Positions 16,191 through 25,375 of a DNA stretch of 49,547 bases are shown piece after piece. The first letter of the stretch is position 1; every line of letters begins with the position of its first letter. Both the position numbers and the translations under genes were made by a program. Where the stretch lies: contig CAMHKW010000014.1 of the NCBI GenBank assembly GCA_946185835.1, positions 1 through 49,547 of the forward strand, in the 5' to 3' direction. The stretch comes from an uncultured Bacteroidales bacterium (GTDB lineage Bacteria > Bacteroidota > Bacteroidia > Bacteroidales > Paludibacteraceae). Below the pieces are notes generated by a model, which saw only the letters and a list, made by a program, of their open reading frames with translations, ran no database searches and was not told the DNA's origin.

Positions 16191-17798
16191 CTATTTAGCT
16201 TTCTGCTTAAGATGTCGTTTGAGTGTCTGAATACACTCGCGTCTGGCGATTACCACACTTACACCATCGTATTCTATTTCCTCACGTAGCACGTTTTTTA
16301 TCTGTTCCATATTCTTTGGCAGAGGTTCCACTACTCTCACGTGTTGAGTCTCGACTCCCACACCGTAGCATATCTGTTCGAGTCGTCCGGTGCCGGCAGA
16401 GTCTTGTCCGCCTGTCATGCCGGTGGTGAGGTTGTCGGATATTAGTATCACCACATTAGCGTTTGCATTGACGCAGTCGAGCAGTCCGGTTATACCTGAG
16501 TGTGTGAAAGTAGAGTCGCCTATCACGGCAATAGCCGGGAATTGTCCTGCGTCGGCTGCACCCTTAGCCATCGTTATCGAGGCGCCCATCTCGACGCACG
16601 AATGTAAAGCATGGAATGGCGACAGTGCTCCAAGAGTATAACAGCCTATGTCTCCGAAGATACGGGCATGTTCGTATTCGCGTGCTACCTCATTGAGTGC
16701 AGCATACATATCTCTGTGTCCGCAGCCCTGACATAAAGCGGGTGGTCGGGGCATCACGATGTCGTCAGCCGGCGCCGAAGGCAGAGCCTCGAGTCCGAGA
16801 GCGACACGCAGTGCATCGGGTGTGAGTTCTCCCATACGTGGCAGGTCACCTGTCAGTCTGCCACGAAGCTTCACTGTCGAAGGTACCATACCTCTGAGAA
16901 GCTCCTCAACAACAGGTTGTCCTTCTTCTACGACTAATATCTCTTCTGCCCCATCTGCCAACGCCTCAGAGACAAGAGCCTCAGGCAATGGATATTGCGA
17001 CACTTTTATCAGGCTATAGCCTAATTTGCCGGCTTCGTTTTCGATTACGTAGTTCCACCCTATGCCGGTTGCGAGCACTGCCTTTCGCGGATTGCTTCCT
17101 TTTATATAAGCATTGAATGGCGACTGCTCTGCTTGCCGGACGAATGTAGATTGCATCTTGACGAGTTCGGCATAGTTACGACGCGCAAAGGCGGGCAGAA
17201 GTATAAAACGTCGCACGTCGGCGGGATATGAGATATCTTTCTGAGGTAATGGATTTTCTGTAGTATTCACCACAGCTCTTGAGTGTGCCATTCGTGTTGT
17301 CACACGCAGCAAGATAGGTGTATGCAGTTGCTCTGACATCGCAAAGGCGACAGCCATCATGTCGTACGCCTCTTGCTGTGTTGAGGGTTCGAAGATAGGA
17401 ATCATCGCAAAACGTCCATAGAAACGTGAGTCTTGTTCGTTTTGTGACGAGTGCATCGAGGGGTCGTCGGCAGCCACGACTATCAGTCCGCCATTGACAC
17501 CTGTGATAGCTGCGTTCATAAACGCGTCGGCGCACACGTTCATTCCCACGTGCTTCATACATACCAGAGCTCGTTTGCCCATATACGACATACCCAAAGC
17601 CGCTTCCATCGCCGTCTTTTCGTTGGTTGCCCAACGGCAGAAGATAGCAGGTTGCGAAGCGTCGCGTTGCGACCGCTGACCTTGGATATACTCTGTAATT
17701 TCGGTTGAGGGTGTTCCGGGATAGGCATACACTCCCGACAACCCTGCGTCAATAGCACCTTGTGCTATCGCCTCATCGCCTAAAAGTAAGTGTTTCAT
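16191..17798 (-). CDS. iorA: Indolepyruvate:ferredoxin oxidoreductase, alpha subunit
   Basis: Thiamine-diphosphate subunit of the arylpyruvate oxidoreductase, 535 residues. The N-terminal pyrimidine-binding domain starts GDEAIAQGAIDAGLSGVYAY; the TPP domain holds CQGCGHRDMYAALNE, GDIGCYTLG and GDSTFTHSGITGLLDCVNAN. Archaeal IorA carries a C-terminal ferredoxin domain with two 4Fe-4S clusters; here the protein stops at ECIQTLKRHLKQKAK with no Cys-x2-Cys-x2-Cys series, so electrons must leave another way or via a separate ferredoxin. It is first in the iorA-iorB operon; I found no clear promoter, and the region upstream (17799-17912) is repeats. Confidence 0.93.
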   Translation of the reverse strand: MKHLLLGDEAIAQGAIDAGLSGVYAYPGTPSTEITEYIQGQRSQRDASQPAIFCRWATNEKTAMEAALGMSYMGKRALVCMKHVGMNVCADAFMNAAITGVNGGLIVVAADDPSMHSSQNEQDSRFYGRFAMIPIFEPSTQQEAYDMMAVAFAMSEQLHTPILLRVTTRMAHSRAVVNTTENPLPQKDISYPADVRRFILLPAFARRNYAELVKMQSTFVRQAEQSPFNAYIKGSNPRKAVLATGIGWNYVIENEAGKLGYSLIKVSQYPLPEALVSEALADGAEEILVVEEGQPVVEELLRGMVPSTVKLRGRLTGDLPRMGELTPDALRVALGLEALPSAPADDIVMPRPPALCQGCGHRDMYAALNEVAREYEHARIFGDIGCYTLGALSPFHALHSCVEMGASITMAKGAADAGQFPAIAVIGDSTFTHSGITGLLDCVNANANVVILISDNLTTGMTGGQDSAGTGRLEQICYGVGVETQHVRVVEPLPKNMEQIKNVLREEIEYDGVSVVIARRECIQTLKRHLKQKAK

Positions 17799-17860
17799 AT
17801 TTTTAGATTAAGGGATTTGTCAATATCAATAAGTTTCAAGTCTCTGCGCTTGCAGCCATA

Positions 17861-17923
17861 TTAAACACAAACACTAAAACCAAACACTAAAACTAATCAC
17901 TAAACACAAACACTAAACACCAA
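17861..17923 (-). repeat. GTTTAGTG-type repeat tract (iorA/rluA)
   Basis: Read on the plus strand: repeated ACAAACACTAAA pieces, the reverse complement of the GTTTAGTG family. The rluA-type stop codon (TAG) falls inside it. Confidence 0.75.
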
Positions 17924-18578
17924 ACATATCAAACTCATCGGGGGCGGGTGCCACTATCTCAATGGGCTGTTTCGACACCGGGTGCACGAAGGCGATAGAG
18001 CGTGCATGCAGACTGATGCCACCATCTTTGTTCGAACGCCGCGCTCCGTACTTAAGGTCGCCTTTGATATGGCATCCTATGTTTGCCAACTGACATCTGA
18101 TTTGATGATGTCGCCCGGTCAGCAAGTTGATTTCGAGCAGTGTATAGCGTTGTGAATGTGCTATCGTACGATATTCGAGCACCGCAAGTTTGGCTTCTTT
18201 TGTCTCTTTTCTTACTACATAGCTCTTATTCTCTTTCTCACGTTTGACAAGGTAGTCTTCTAATCGTCCCTGCGGCTGTTGTGGTGGGGTATCTACTATC
18301 GCCCAATACGTTTTTTGAATCTTCTGATGCGAGCGGAACATCTCGGTCAGCCGCGTTAGTGCTTTGCTCGTCCGAGCGTACACCACTACGCCTGTGGTTG
18401 GTCGGTCGAGTCGGTGTGGCAAGCCGAGGAACACCTCACCGGGTTTCGCATATTTGACTTTTATATAGTCTTTTATCTCGTCTATCAGCGAACGGTCACC
18501 GGTCTTGTCGCCTTGCACTATCTCGTGGCAAGTCTTGTTAACGGCAATGATATGGTTATCTTCGTAAAGAATCGTCAT
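17913..18578 (-). CDS. RluA-family 23S rRNA/tRNA pseudouridine synthase
   Basis: RNA modification enzyme, 221 residues, cytoplasmic. The catalytic block LGLPHRLDRPTTGVVVYAR carries the invariant HRLD aspartate; also present are the N-terminal ILYEDNHIIAVNK and the late TGRHHQIRCQLANIGCHIKG. It lacks an S4 domain, as in RluA/TruC-like small forms, so the exact uridine target is not assignable. It lies 22 bases after rlmB and is probably cotranscribed with it, giving a small RNA-modification operon. The last residues FGV and the stop come from a GTTTAGTG repeat. Confidence 0.93.
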   Translation of the reverse strand: MTILYEDNHIIAVNKTCHEIVQGDKTGDRSLIDEIKDYIKVKYAKPGEVFLGLPHRLDRPTTGVVVYARTSKALTRLTEMFRSHQKIQKTYWAIVDTPPQQPQGRLEDYLVKREKENKSYVVRKETKEAKLAVLEYRTIAHSQRYTLLEINLLTGRHHQIRCQLANIGCHIKGDLKYGARRSNKDGGISLHARSIAFVHPVSKQPIEIVAPAPDEFDMFGV

Positions 18579-18600
18579 CTGTTGTCAATAAGAAGATCAT

Positions 18601-19431
18601 TTAATTATTCATCATCCTGCGTTGTCTGACAGCTTCATATATCATCACTCCTGCCGCTACCGACACGTTAAGCGACTCTATTCGTCCTGCCATTGGTATT
18701 CGCACTTTGTCGGTAGCCTGACGCAGACATTCGGGTGAGATACCTATATCTTCGCTCCCCATCAGTATTGCCACCGGCGTGGTGTAGTCTACATCGGTAT
18801 AGTCGGCTTCGGAGTGTTCTGTTGCTGCCACTATACGCAGTCCGCTGTCGGCGAGATAACGTAAAGCCTTCTCGAGGTTGTCGACTTTGCAGATGGGCAT
18901 GTTATGCAGAGCGCCGGCTGATGTCTTCACGGCGTCACCGTTGATAGCCACCGAGTTACGTGCTGCCACCACTACAGCGTCGACTCCGGCACATTCGGCA
19001 GTTCGCACTATAGCTCCGAAGTTGCGCACATCGGTCACAGCGTCGAGTACGACGAGCAATGGCATACGACCACTCTCAAACAGCGTGGGTAAGAAGTCGT
19101 CTAAGCGGTGGAAGTCGATAGGCGATAGGAAGGCTATCACACCTTGATGGTTTTTGTCAGTCAGCTGGTTGAGTTTCTCTACCGGCACTTTCTGCACCGC
19201 AGTGGCTGTTCCTTCCAACTTAGCCATCAGTTCGCGTGCCAGAGTTGATGACATATCCCTACGTACCATCACCTTGTCGATGGTCTTACCTGCCTCGATA
19301 GCTTCGATGACAGAGTGTAAACCGAATATCATCTCTCTCTGTTTCGGTCGTCGGGTCTTATAGTCGGCTGTGGGTTTCTTGTCGCCCTTGCGGGATGTAT
19401 TATCCGATGGGGTCTGCTTTTTGAAATACAT
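18601..19431 (-). CDS. rlmB: 23S rRNA 2'-O-ribose methyltransferase, RlmB/TrmH family
   Basis: SpoU-class (SPOUT) methyltransferase, 276 residues, using SAM to methylate ribose 2'-OH; the E. coli homologue modifies G2251 of 23S rRNA. After a basic, Lys-rich N-terminal extension (about 1-30) come the substrate-binding L30e-like domain (IFGLHSVIEAIEAGKTIDKV) and the SPOUT domain with motifs NFGAIVRTAECAGVDAVV, LMGSEDIGISPECL and RIPMAGRIESLNVSVAAGVM. It is first of a two-gene operon with the RluA-type enzyme. Assignment to RlmB rather than another TrmH-like enzyme rests on overall length and motif match. Confidence 0.92.
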   Translation of the reverse strand: MYFKKQTPSDNTSRKGDKKPTADYKTRRPKQREMIFGLHSVIEAIEAGKTIDKVMVRRDMSSTLARELMAKLEGTATAVQKVPVEKLNQLTDKNHQGVIAFLSPIDFHRLDDFLPTLFESGRMPLLVVLDAVTDVRNFGAIVRTAECAGVDAVVVAARNSVAINGDAVKTSAGALHNMPICKVDNLEKALRYLADSGLRIVAATEHSEADYTDVDYTTPVAILMGSEDIGISPECLRQATDKVRIPMAGRIESLNVSVAAGVMIYEAVRQRRMMNN

Positions 19432-19437
19432 GAGATT

Positions 19438-19604
19438 TAGGGGATTAGTTTAGTGTTTAGTGGGTATGCCGGTTTAAAACCGGCGGACAGACGCGATGCT
19501 TGCGATGTCTATCATTACAGCATGTGGGGAGTACCCAGCCGACGGTTGCCACGTTACGATCGTTCGTAGCAAAGCGGAGATAAGAAACCGGCGTACCCTC
19601 AACA
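19438..19604. repeat. REP-like palindromic intergenic element
   Basis: It contains GTTTAGTGTTTAGTG, a perfect GCCGGTTT-AA-AACCGGC palindrome (19467-19483), and the inverted copy of the 8108-8186 element (ACGATCGTTCGTAGCAAAGC then GGAGATAAGAAACCGGCG). No gene is seen in 19432-19726. Confidence 0.7.
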
Positions 19605-19726
19605 TAGCGGTCTAACACTCGTGTTCTATCTAACATCTAACAGCGGAGCGGTCTAACTTCTAACAGCGGAGCGGTCTAACTTCTAACAGCGGAGCGGTCT
19701 AACATCTAACAGCGGAGCGGTCTAAC
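19605..19726 (-). repeat. 23-bp family repeat array, locus 7 (reverse orientation)
   Basis: About five units in reverse orientation (TCTAACAGCGGAGCGGTC). The array ends one base from the dsbD TGA codon, so relative to dsbD it reads in the same sense as the plus-strand arrays do relative to upstream plus genes. Confidence 0.9.
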
Positions 19727-21508
19727 TCATTTCGTAAGCCATTCGAAGAAGTCGTCGACATCTTCGTTGTAGGCGTATGGGTCAGAGAGTTGCCGGCCAT
19801 CGGCAGAGAGTCTGACATAATAAGGTTGAGCGTTGGCACCGAAGCGGCTGCGTTGCAGGTAGCTCCATTTGTCGCCTATAGTCTTTAGTCTCTGTTGTTT
19901 GCCATTTTCTTCCACTACTATCGGCTGCTCAAGAGCCGTTTTGTCATCGACCATGAGTGTGACAACGACATAGTTATTCATCGCTTGTTTCACTCGTTCG
20001 TCAGCCAGCACTTTGGCTTCCATTTTTCTGCAGTTGACGCATCCGTATCCTGAGAAGTCGAGCAACACCTGTTTGCCTTCGGCTTTAGCTTGCGCCATTG
20101 CCTTGTCGAAGTCGTCGAGATGCGTCTGTCGAGCAGCCGAGCCCATCACAAAATCTTGTGTCGACATAGGCGGTGCGAAAGCCGAAACGGCTTTGAGCGG
20201 CGCTCCCCATAGTCCGGGCAACAGATAAATAGCGAAACTCAGCGAAGCCAAGGCGAGTGAGAAACGGAAGACAGAGATACCCTCTGTTTGTTGTTCGTGA
20301 CGAAAATGAAAGACGCCGAGCAGATACAGTCCCATCGCCAGGAAGATAGCCACCCATAGCGCCACAAACACCTCGCGGTCCATCAGTCCCCATCCGTACG
20401 CGAGGTCTGCCACCGAGAAGAACTTCAGCGAGAGTGCGAGTTCGAGGAAGGCGAGCACCACCTTAAAAGAGCTCATCCAGCTGCCGGAACGGGGCAACTG
20501 ACGTAGCCATTTGGGGAAGAGTGCGAAGAGAGTGAAAGGCAATGCTAACGCGATAGCAAAGCCCAACATCCCGACAGTAGGAGCGAGCAGTGAACGACCG
20601 GCTGCCTCAACCAAAAGCGTACCTATAATAGGTCCGGTGCACGAGAAACTCACCACCACTAAGGTGAATGCCATCAGCAGGATACTAAGAAAACCCGTCG
20701 TCGAACCTGCTTTTGAGTCGAGCCGTGTACTCCACGAAGATGGTAACGTTATCTCGAAAGCTCCGAAAAAAGACAAGGCGAAAAGAAGTAATAAGGCAAA
20801 GAATATAAGGTTGACGACGGCATTTGTCGCCAAGCTGTTGAGAGCGCTCGCCCCGAAGATAAGGGTGACCACCAGTCCTAACCCCACGTAGATAACTACT
20901 ATAGCCAAGCCGTAAAGGATAGCGTCACGTATAGCACCCGAGCGGTCGCCCCTTTTCATAAAAAAACTCACCGTCATGGGTATGATGGGCCACACACAAG
21001 GTGTGAAAATGGCGAGAAGTCCGCCCAGCAACCCCATCAGGAAAATCCACAGTAAGCCATGCGAAGAGTTGTCGTTTGTCGGAACCGCCGCCGCGGCTGA
21101 CGGTTGCGGCAGAGAGAACACGAAGGTGGTAGGCGCCAGACATGACTCGTCGTTGCATGCCATATATCTAACCGAGAGTTCCGAACCGGCAGCGACAGCC
21201 GAGGCCGACACGCTGAAACGTGCCTCTTTCTCAAAGAACGACAACTCGACTTCGAACATAGGGTCGAACTCGCGTAGCGGAGTGGTCAGCACTGTCACTT
21301 CGATAGGCTTGCCATCGAGCATGAAAGAGGTGGCAAGAGGTCCTTCGTCGGGGACGTCGATACCATAGAGATGCCAACCGTTGTCGATAGTGGCGACAAG
21401 GCAGTAGTCGCCCTGCTCAGTCAACTCAGCAGACCAATGTATGGGTTCTAACAGCTGCGCAGAGAGCATCAGGGGGAAGAAGAGTAACAACAGGACTATT
21501 CGTCTCAT
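19727..21508 (-). CDS. dsbD: Thiol:disulfide interchange protein DsbD
   Basis: Inner-membrane electron carrier, 593 residues from the ATG at 21508 (MRRIVLLLLFFPLMLSA); the open frame continues to a GTG at 21520, which would spoil the signal peptide. An N-terminal periplasmic DsbD-alpha-like domain has ACNDESCLAPTTF with its Cys pair. Eight or so membrane segments follow with the two redox cysteines in FTPCVWPIIPMTVSFF and VSFSCTGPIIGTLL. The C-terminal thioredoxin domain has FSGYGCVNCRKME (CxxC). It passes reducing power from cytoplasmic thioredoxin to periplasmic thiol proteins and cytochrome maturation. It lies about 36 bases downstream of nadE and is probably cotranscribed. Confidence 0.93.
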   Translation of the reverse strand: MRRIVLLLLFFPLMLSAQLLEPIHWSAELTEQGDYCLVATIDNGWHLYGIDVPDEGPLATSFMLDGKPIEVTVLTTPLREFDPMFEVELSFFEKEARFSVSASAVAAGSELSVRYMACNDESCLAPTTFVFSLPQPSAAAAVPTNDNSSHGLLWIFLMGLLGGLLAIFTPCVWPIIPMTVSFFMKRGDRSGAIRDAILYGLAIVVIYVGLGLVVTLIFGASALNSLATNAVVNLIFFALLLLFALSFFGAFEITLPSSWSTRLDSKAGSTTGFLSILLMAFTLVVVSFSCTGPIIGTLLVEAAGRSLLAPTVGMLGFAIALALPFTLFALFPKWLRQLPRSGSWMSSFKVVLAFLELALSLKFFSVADLAYGWGLMDREVFVALWVAIFLAMGLYLLGVFHFRHEQQTEGISVFRFSLALASLSFAIYLLPGLWGAPLKAVSAFAPPMSTQDFVMGSAARQTHLDDFDKAMAQAKAEGKQVLLDFSGYGCVNCRKMEAKVLADERVKQAMNNYVVVTLMVDDKTALEQPIVVEENGKQQRLKTIGDKWSYLQRSRFGANAQPYYVRLSADGRQLSDPYAYNEDVDDFFEWLTK

Positions 21509-21544
21509 AAATTTCAACACTTGTTATCTATATGTTATGGTTTA

Positions 21545-23443
21545 TTATAGTACATCTTCGATGTCGCTTGGCATTCTCAAGTCACCTCGAGGTGAAAGCG
21601 ATATCGGCACCACTTTCGGACCGTCGGGCATACACGAACGTTTATACTGGTTAGCGAAGAAACGGCGCATGAAGACTTTCAGCCAATAGTTGATTTGCTC
21701 CTCAGAGTATTTGTCGTCGAAGGCGTATGATGCCATATATGCTATCTTCTCACGCTTGAAGCCATAGCGAATAAAATAATACAAGAAGAAGTCATGCAGT
21801 TCGTATGGTCCTACGTTGTCTTCAGTCTTTTGCGCTATGTTGCCTTCCGCGTCGGGAGGCAACAGCTCAGGCGAGACGGGTGTAGCAACCACGTCGGCGA
21901 GCACCGAGCCTAACTGTTGGTCGTATTGTTCTGCCATATACTGCACCACGTAGCGTACGACAGTCTTAGGCACACCGGCATTGACGCCATACATCGACAT
22001 GTGGTCGCCGTTGTATGTAGCCCACCCTAAGGCGAGTTCTGACATGTCGCCGGTACCAAGCACGAAGCCGCCGGTTTTGTTTGCCAGGTCCATCAAGATC
22101 TGCGTACGTTCACGTGCCTGAGAGTTCTCGTATGTCACATCGTGGATATTAGGGTCTTGTCCGATATCTTCGAAATGTTGCAGCACCGACGGAACTATCG
22201 ATATCTCTTTTTGAGTGATGCCGAGAACGTTCATCAAGGCGAGCGCGTTCTGATAAGTCCTGTCGGAGGTACCGAATCCGGGCATTGTTACGCCCAGTAT
22301 GCGTTTGCGGTCGTAACCCAGCAAGTCAGCAGCCTGCACTGCCACCATCAGAGCGAGTGTGGAGTCGAGTCCGCCCGACACGCCTAATACTATCGTTTTA
22401 GCATGGGTATGTTCCCAGCGCCGTGCTAAAGCCGAGACCTGTATAGAGAGCACATCTTCGCAGAACGACTCGCGGTCGGCAGGGGCAGGGATGAAGGGGT
22501 TAGTACGGAAATGACGATGTACCGGGGCTACCGTGTTATCGACATTCTCGATAGGTGCCACATACACCTTGCGGTAGTGCCCCATCTGGTCGTCGGTGAA
22601 GTTGGTGTTACGCTGTCGGTCGGTGCGTAGTCGTTCGAGGTCGAGTTCAGTAATCACCATCGTCGAGTCGCGACGGAAACGCTCACCCTGCTCGAGCAGT
22701 TTCCCGTTTTCGGCTATGTATGTTGAGCCAGAGAACACCACGTCGGTAGTACTCTCGCCCACTCCGGATGAGGTATATATGTATCCGCAGTGCACACGTG
22801 CCGACTGCTGCGTTATCATCTGTCGGCGGAAGGCGTGTTTGCCTGTTACGCAGTTGGAGCTGGAGAGGTTGAAGATAAACTCAGCCCCTTGTATGGCAAG
22901 TTGTGTTGACGGTGGCAGTGGCGACCAAAGGTCTTCGCAAAGCTCGATGCCGAAGCAGTAGTACTGTGACATAAAAAGCAGGTCTGAGCCGAAAGGCACA
23001 TCGCCGCACCATAGTTCAACCGAGGGGATGTTAGTCCGTCCCGGGGTGAACCACCGCTTCTCGTAGAATTCGGCGGTATTAGGTAAGTTTACCTTCGGCA
23101 CCACACCTACCACCTCGCCGTCGGTCAAGACGAAAGCGCAGTTATACAAGTTGTTGTCGACTTTGATAGGCGCTCCTACGAGTACGATAATAGGCTGCTT
23201 GATGGTATACTGCGCAATGTCTTGCAGTGCATCCATCGCATCCTGCTGCAGTTGCTGAGTGAAGAAAAGGTCAGCACAGGTATACCCCGTGATGCTAAGC
23301 TCAGGAAAGCAGACGATTTGTACGCCGGCTTCTACAGCCTCGCTTATTTGCTCTTTGATACGAGTGGCATTATACTTGCAATCAGCCACTTTCATGTGAG
23401 GGACGGCAGACGCTACCCGCACAAAACCAAAATTCTTTTCCAT
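21545..23443 (-). CDS. nadE: Glutamine-dependent NAD+ synthetase
   Basis: Cytoplasmic ATP-dependent enzyme converting deamido-NAD to NAD, 632 residues, the two-domain form. The nitrilase-type glutaminase domain (about 1-290) shows FPELSITGYTCADLF (catalytic Glu), a Lys in PKVNLPNTAEFYEKRWF and the nucleophile Cys in CFGIELCEDLW. The synthetase domain starts with the PP-loop VLGVSGGLDSTLALMVA and includes GTGDMSELALGWATYNGDH. Length and order match the family. A promoter lies at 23522-23552. It is the first gene of the nadE-dsbD operon. Confidence 0.96.
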   Translation of the reverse strand: MEKNFGFVRVASAVPHMKVADCKYNATRIKEQISEAVEAGVQIVCFPELSITGYTCADLFFTQQLQQDAMDALQDIAQYTIKQPIIVLVGAPIKVDNNLYNCAFVLTDGEVVGVVPKVNLPNTAEFYEKRWFTPGRTNIPSVELWCGDVPFGSDLLFMSQYYCFGIELCEDLWSPLPPSTQLAIQGAEFIFNLSSSNCVTGKHAFRRQMITQQSARVHCGYIYTSSGVGESTTDVVFSGSTYIAENGKLLEQGERFRRDSTMVITELDLERLRTDRQRNTNFTDDQMGHYRKVYVAPIENVDNTVAPVHRHFRTNPFIPAPADRESFCEDVLSIQVSALARRWEHTHAKTIVLGVSGGLDSTLALMVAVQAADLLGYDRKRILGVTMPGFGTSDRTYQNALALMNVLGITQKEISIVPSVLQHFEDIGQDPNIHDVTYENSQARERTQILMDLANKTGGFVLGTGDMSELALGWATYNGDHMSMYGVNAGVPKTVVRYVVQYMAEQYDQQLGSVLADVVATPVSPELLPPDAEGNIAQKTEDNVGPYELHDFFLYYFIRYGFKREKIAYMASYAFDDKYSEEQINYWLKVFMRRFFANQYKRSCMPDGPKVVPISLSPRGDLRMPSDIEDVL

Positions 23444-23469
23444 TATTATATTGTCCTAAATTCTAATTA

Positions 23470-23507
23470 TGAAGCTGTCTAACATCTGACAGCAAGGCGG
23501 TCTAACC
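23470..23507 (-). repeat. 23-bp family repeat, locus 8 (reverse orientation)
   Basis: One and a half degenerate units (TGTCTAACATCTGACAGC then AAGGCGGTCTAACC) between the nadE start and its promoter. The array therefore lies in the nadE leader. Confidence 0.7.
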
Positions 23508-23521
23508 TTAGGGTTCGACTA

Positions 23522-23552
23522 CAAAGATACAAAAAAAATCAGTTTAACCAAA
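23522..23552 (-). promoter_or_regulatory. Promoter of nadE
   Basis: Minus strand: TTTG (23549-23552), a 19-base spacer, TATCTTTG (23522-23529). About 75 bases to the ATG. The rest of the 23444-23840 gap is AT-rich without a gene. Confidence 0.7.
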
Positions 23553-23765
23553 ATATGTCAAGGCTGCTATTAACAATATCGCTTGTTGAGTAGAAGTTAT
23601 TATATAGCCATCTGCTTTTAATTGGCGACTATTGTATTATGATTATCAAAACCATACATATAAGACATACGCGCTTTAAGGTTCTTTTCTTTGTGCTCTG
23701 AGACTGCCGTTTTTGACTTCTGGGATAATTATTTTTGCGAGTAAATAAATATTTTTTTCAAAAAT

Positions 23766-23797
23766 TTTGGTAGTTTCAAAAAAAAGCAGTACTTTTG
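23766..23797 (+). promoter_or_regulatory. Promoter of tRNA-Glu
   Basis: TTTG at 23766-23769, a 20-base spacer, TACTTTTG at 23790-23797; the tRNA starts 43 bases after the -7 element. Confidence 0.8.
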
Positions 23798-23840
23798 CAG
23801 CCGCAATTGAGGGGAAACTCAATTTGCGAGTAATACTAAC

Positions 23841-23912
23841 GGTGCTATCGTCTAGCGGTTAGGACAAAAGATTCTCAATCTTTAAACCGGGGTTCGATTC
23901 CCCGTAGCACTA
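23841..23912 (+). tRNA. tRNA-Glu (anticodon CUC)
   Basis: The cloverleaf folds fully: acceptor GGTGCTA with TAGCACT, D arm GTCT-AGCGGTTA-GGAC, anticodon arm AAAGA-TTCTCAA-TCTTT giving CUC at 34-36, T arm CGGGG-TTCGATT-CCCCG, discriminator A. The first acceptor pair is G-U (G1, U72), which I believe is common for tRNA-Glu in this phylum. CCA is not encoded. It has its own promoter and terminator. Confidence 0.96.
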
Positions 23913-23920
23913 CGAACGAG

Positions 23921-23960
23921 AGAAACAGATTACTGATAATCAGCAGTCTGTTTCTTTTTT
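23921..23960 (+). terminator. tRNA-Glu terminator
   Basis: AGAAACAGA...CTGAT pairs with ATCAG...TCTGTTTCT, with mismatches in the middle, followed by a T tract. Confidence 0.85.
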
Positions 23961-24020
23961 CTTGTTAATACCAACGATATTTTGACGGTTTTTCACTATT
24001 AGTTGCTAAGGATTCTGTTG

Positions 24021-25076
24021 TCAGAGGCTAACGGCGGGCCAGCCATAGTCTTGGTAGTAGTGGGCATTGAGGTTATGGCGGCGAAGATAGTCGATGAGTT
24101 GCAGGCGGCGTACTGCTTCACTGACATCGGGATGGGAGTGGATATTGTGATAGATATCGTAGTAGTCGCCAAAGATACGCTTAGCAGAAGGCAAGTACCC
24201 AGCACCATCGGTAGTCTGCTCGAACGAAGTGACGCACAGCTTGCCACCTTCCTCTACGATAGTCATACAGCCGGAGTGGTTACCCCCGGAAACGGTTTTG
24301 AGAGTGTCGCCTTCGAGGTTATACCAAAAGATCCAACTATCTAACAAGATACGTGCCTGAGGATTATTTTCGCAACAATCGTTTGCTCTTTCTGCTTCTT
24401 TAATTTCTGTATCAGCGCCATCAGACTGAGATGCTTGGGTATTGTCCATCGTTCCTTGGGGGTTATCCTGAGCTTCTTGAGTGTTCTCTCGGGGTTCTTC
24501 TCCTGCCACGATAATGACCACAGGTACGCATAGTTCGCCCTGCAGATAGTGCGAACCTACCTCTCGCACCAGATAGTCGGCAATGGCGTCTCTCACGGCT
24601 TGCTCTTGGCGACTTATTTCGATGCTGCGAATACAATCTTGCTTATGCTCGTCGAAGTCGGACATGAGCCATTCTCCCTTTACTTTCTCCATATAAAGAC
24701 GGTGCGTCTCGATATCGGTTGAGGGGTCGAAAGAGCCATCTTCCCATTGTTGCCTGACGTTGACAGTAGCCACGGCATGTGTAGGGTCGGTTAGCTTAAC
24801 GTCAACGACATCGAAATCGGCGATCGTGCCGCCGTTGCCGGTGACGAAGTAATAGAGCCATTCGTGCGCTACCTCTTCTGTTTCGGGTAGGTGATTGAAC
24901 ATAGTGTCGAGCACGTTGTAGAAGTCGTCGGTCATGTAGTCGCGTGACTTCTCTAAGAGCTGATGGTCGGGGATATAGCGACAGAGTTCGGTTGCGCGCT
25001 TACGTAGTTGCTTTTCGCTGTCGGTGCAGGCTGTAAGTATAACAGCCAGACATAGGAAGAAAAATAGTCGTTTCAT
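24021..25076 (-). CDS. Uncharacterised lipoprotein
   Basis: Predicted lipoprotein, 352 residues, starting at the ATG at 25076 because this gives the lipobox MKRLFFFLCLAVILTAC (Cys17); the frame opens 33 bases earlier but without a signal sequence. The N-terminal half (about 20-165) has a fold-like pattern with NVRQQWEDGSFDPSTDIETH and MEKVKGEWLMSDFDEHKQDC, resembling the DUF3828/NTF2-like exported domains (weak inference). A Gln/Asn/Asp-rich linker (about 200-235) leads to a second part with LLDSWIFWYNLEGDTLKT and GNHSGCMTIVEEGGKLCVTS. I do not recognise the family. A minus promoter at 25376-25407 suggests a leader of roughly 290 bases. Confidence 0.75.
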   Translation of the reverse strand: MKRLFFFLCLAVILTACTDSEKQLRKRATELCRYIPDHQLLEKSRDYMTDDFYNVLDTMFNHLPETEEVAHEWLYYFVTGNGGTIADFDVVDVKLTDPTHAVATVNVRQQWEDGSFDPSTDIETHRLYMEKVKGEWLMSDFDEHKQDCIRSIEISRQEQAVRDAIADYLVREVGSHYLQGELCVPVVIIVAGEEPRENTQEAQDNPQGTMDNTQASQSDGADTEIKEAERANDCCENNPQARILLDSWIFWYNLEGDTLKTVSGGNHSGCMTIVEEGGKLCVTSFEQTTDGAGYLPSAKRIFGDYYDIYHNIHSHPDVSEAVRRLQLIDYLRRHNLNAHYYQDYGWPAVSL

Positions 25077-25146
25077 TGAACAATAGAATTTGTGTATATT
25101 ATTTGTCATTTAGATATTATTGATTTACTGTCATTTGACTACACTT

Positions 25147-25190
25147 CACTCGAAGATGACAGGAACATCACTCGAAGGTGACAGGAGCGA
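25147..25190. repeat. 22-bp tandem duplication
   Basis: Two copies of CACTCGAAGATGACAGGAAC-AT / CACTCGAAGGTGACAGGAGC-GA in the leader of the lipoprotein gene. Confidence 0.7.
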
Positions 25191-25375
25191 ACCTCACTTT
25201 ACACACTGAATACAAGGTAGTTACGCTGATTTTTAAAACAACTGAAGAGATACTTCATATCTATACCTGTAAATTACTATCAATCAACAAGAAACTTGTT
25301 TACTCAACAACACTCAAGATTTATTATATTCTCACCTATGCAGGAAAGCGTTGGGCAAAGTATCATTACCGCTTG

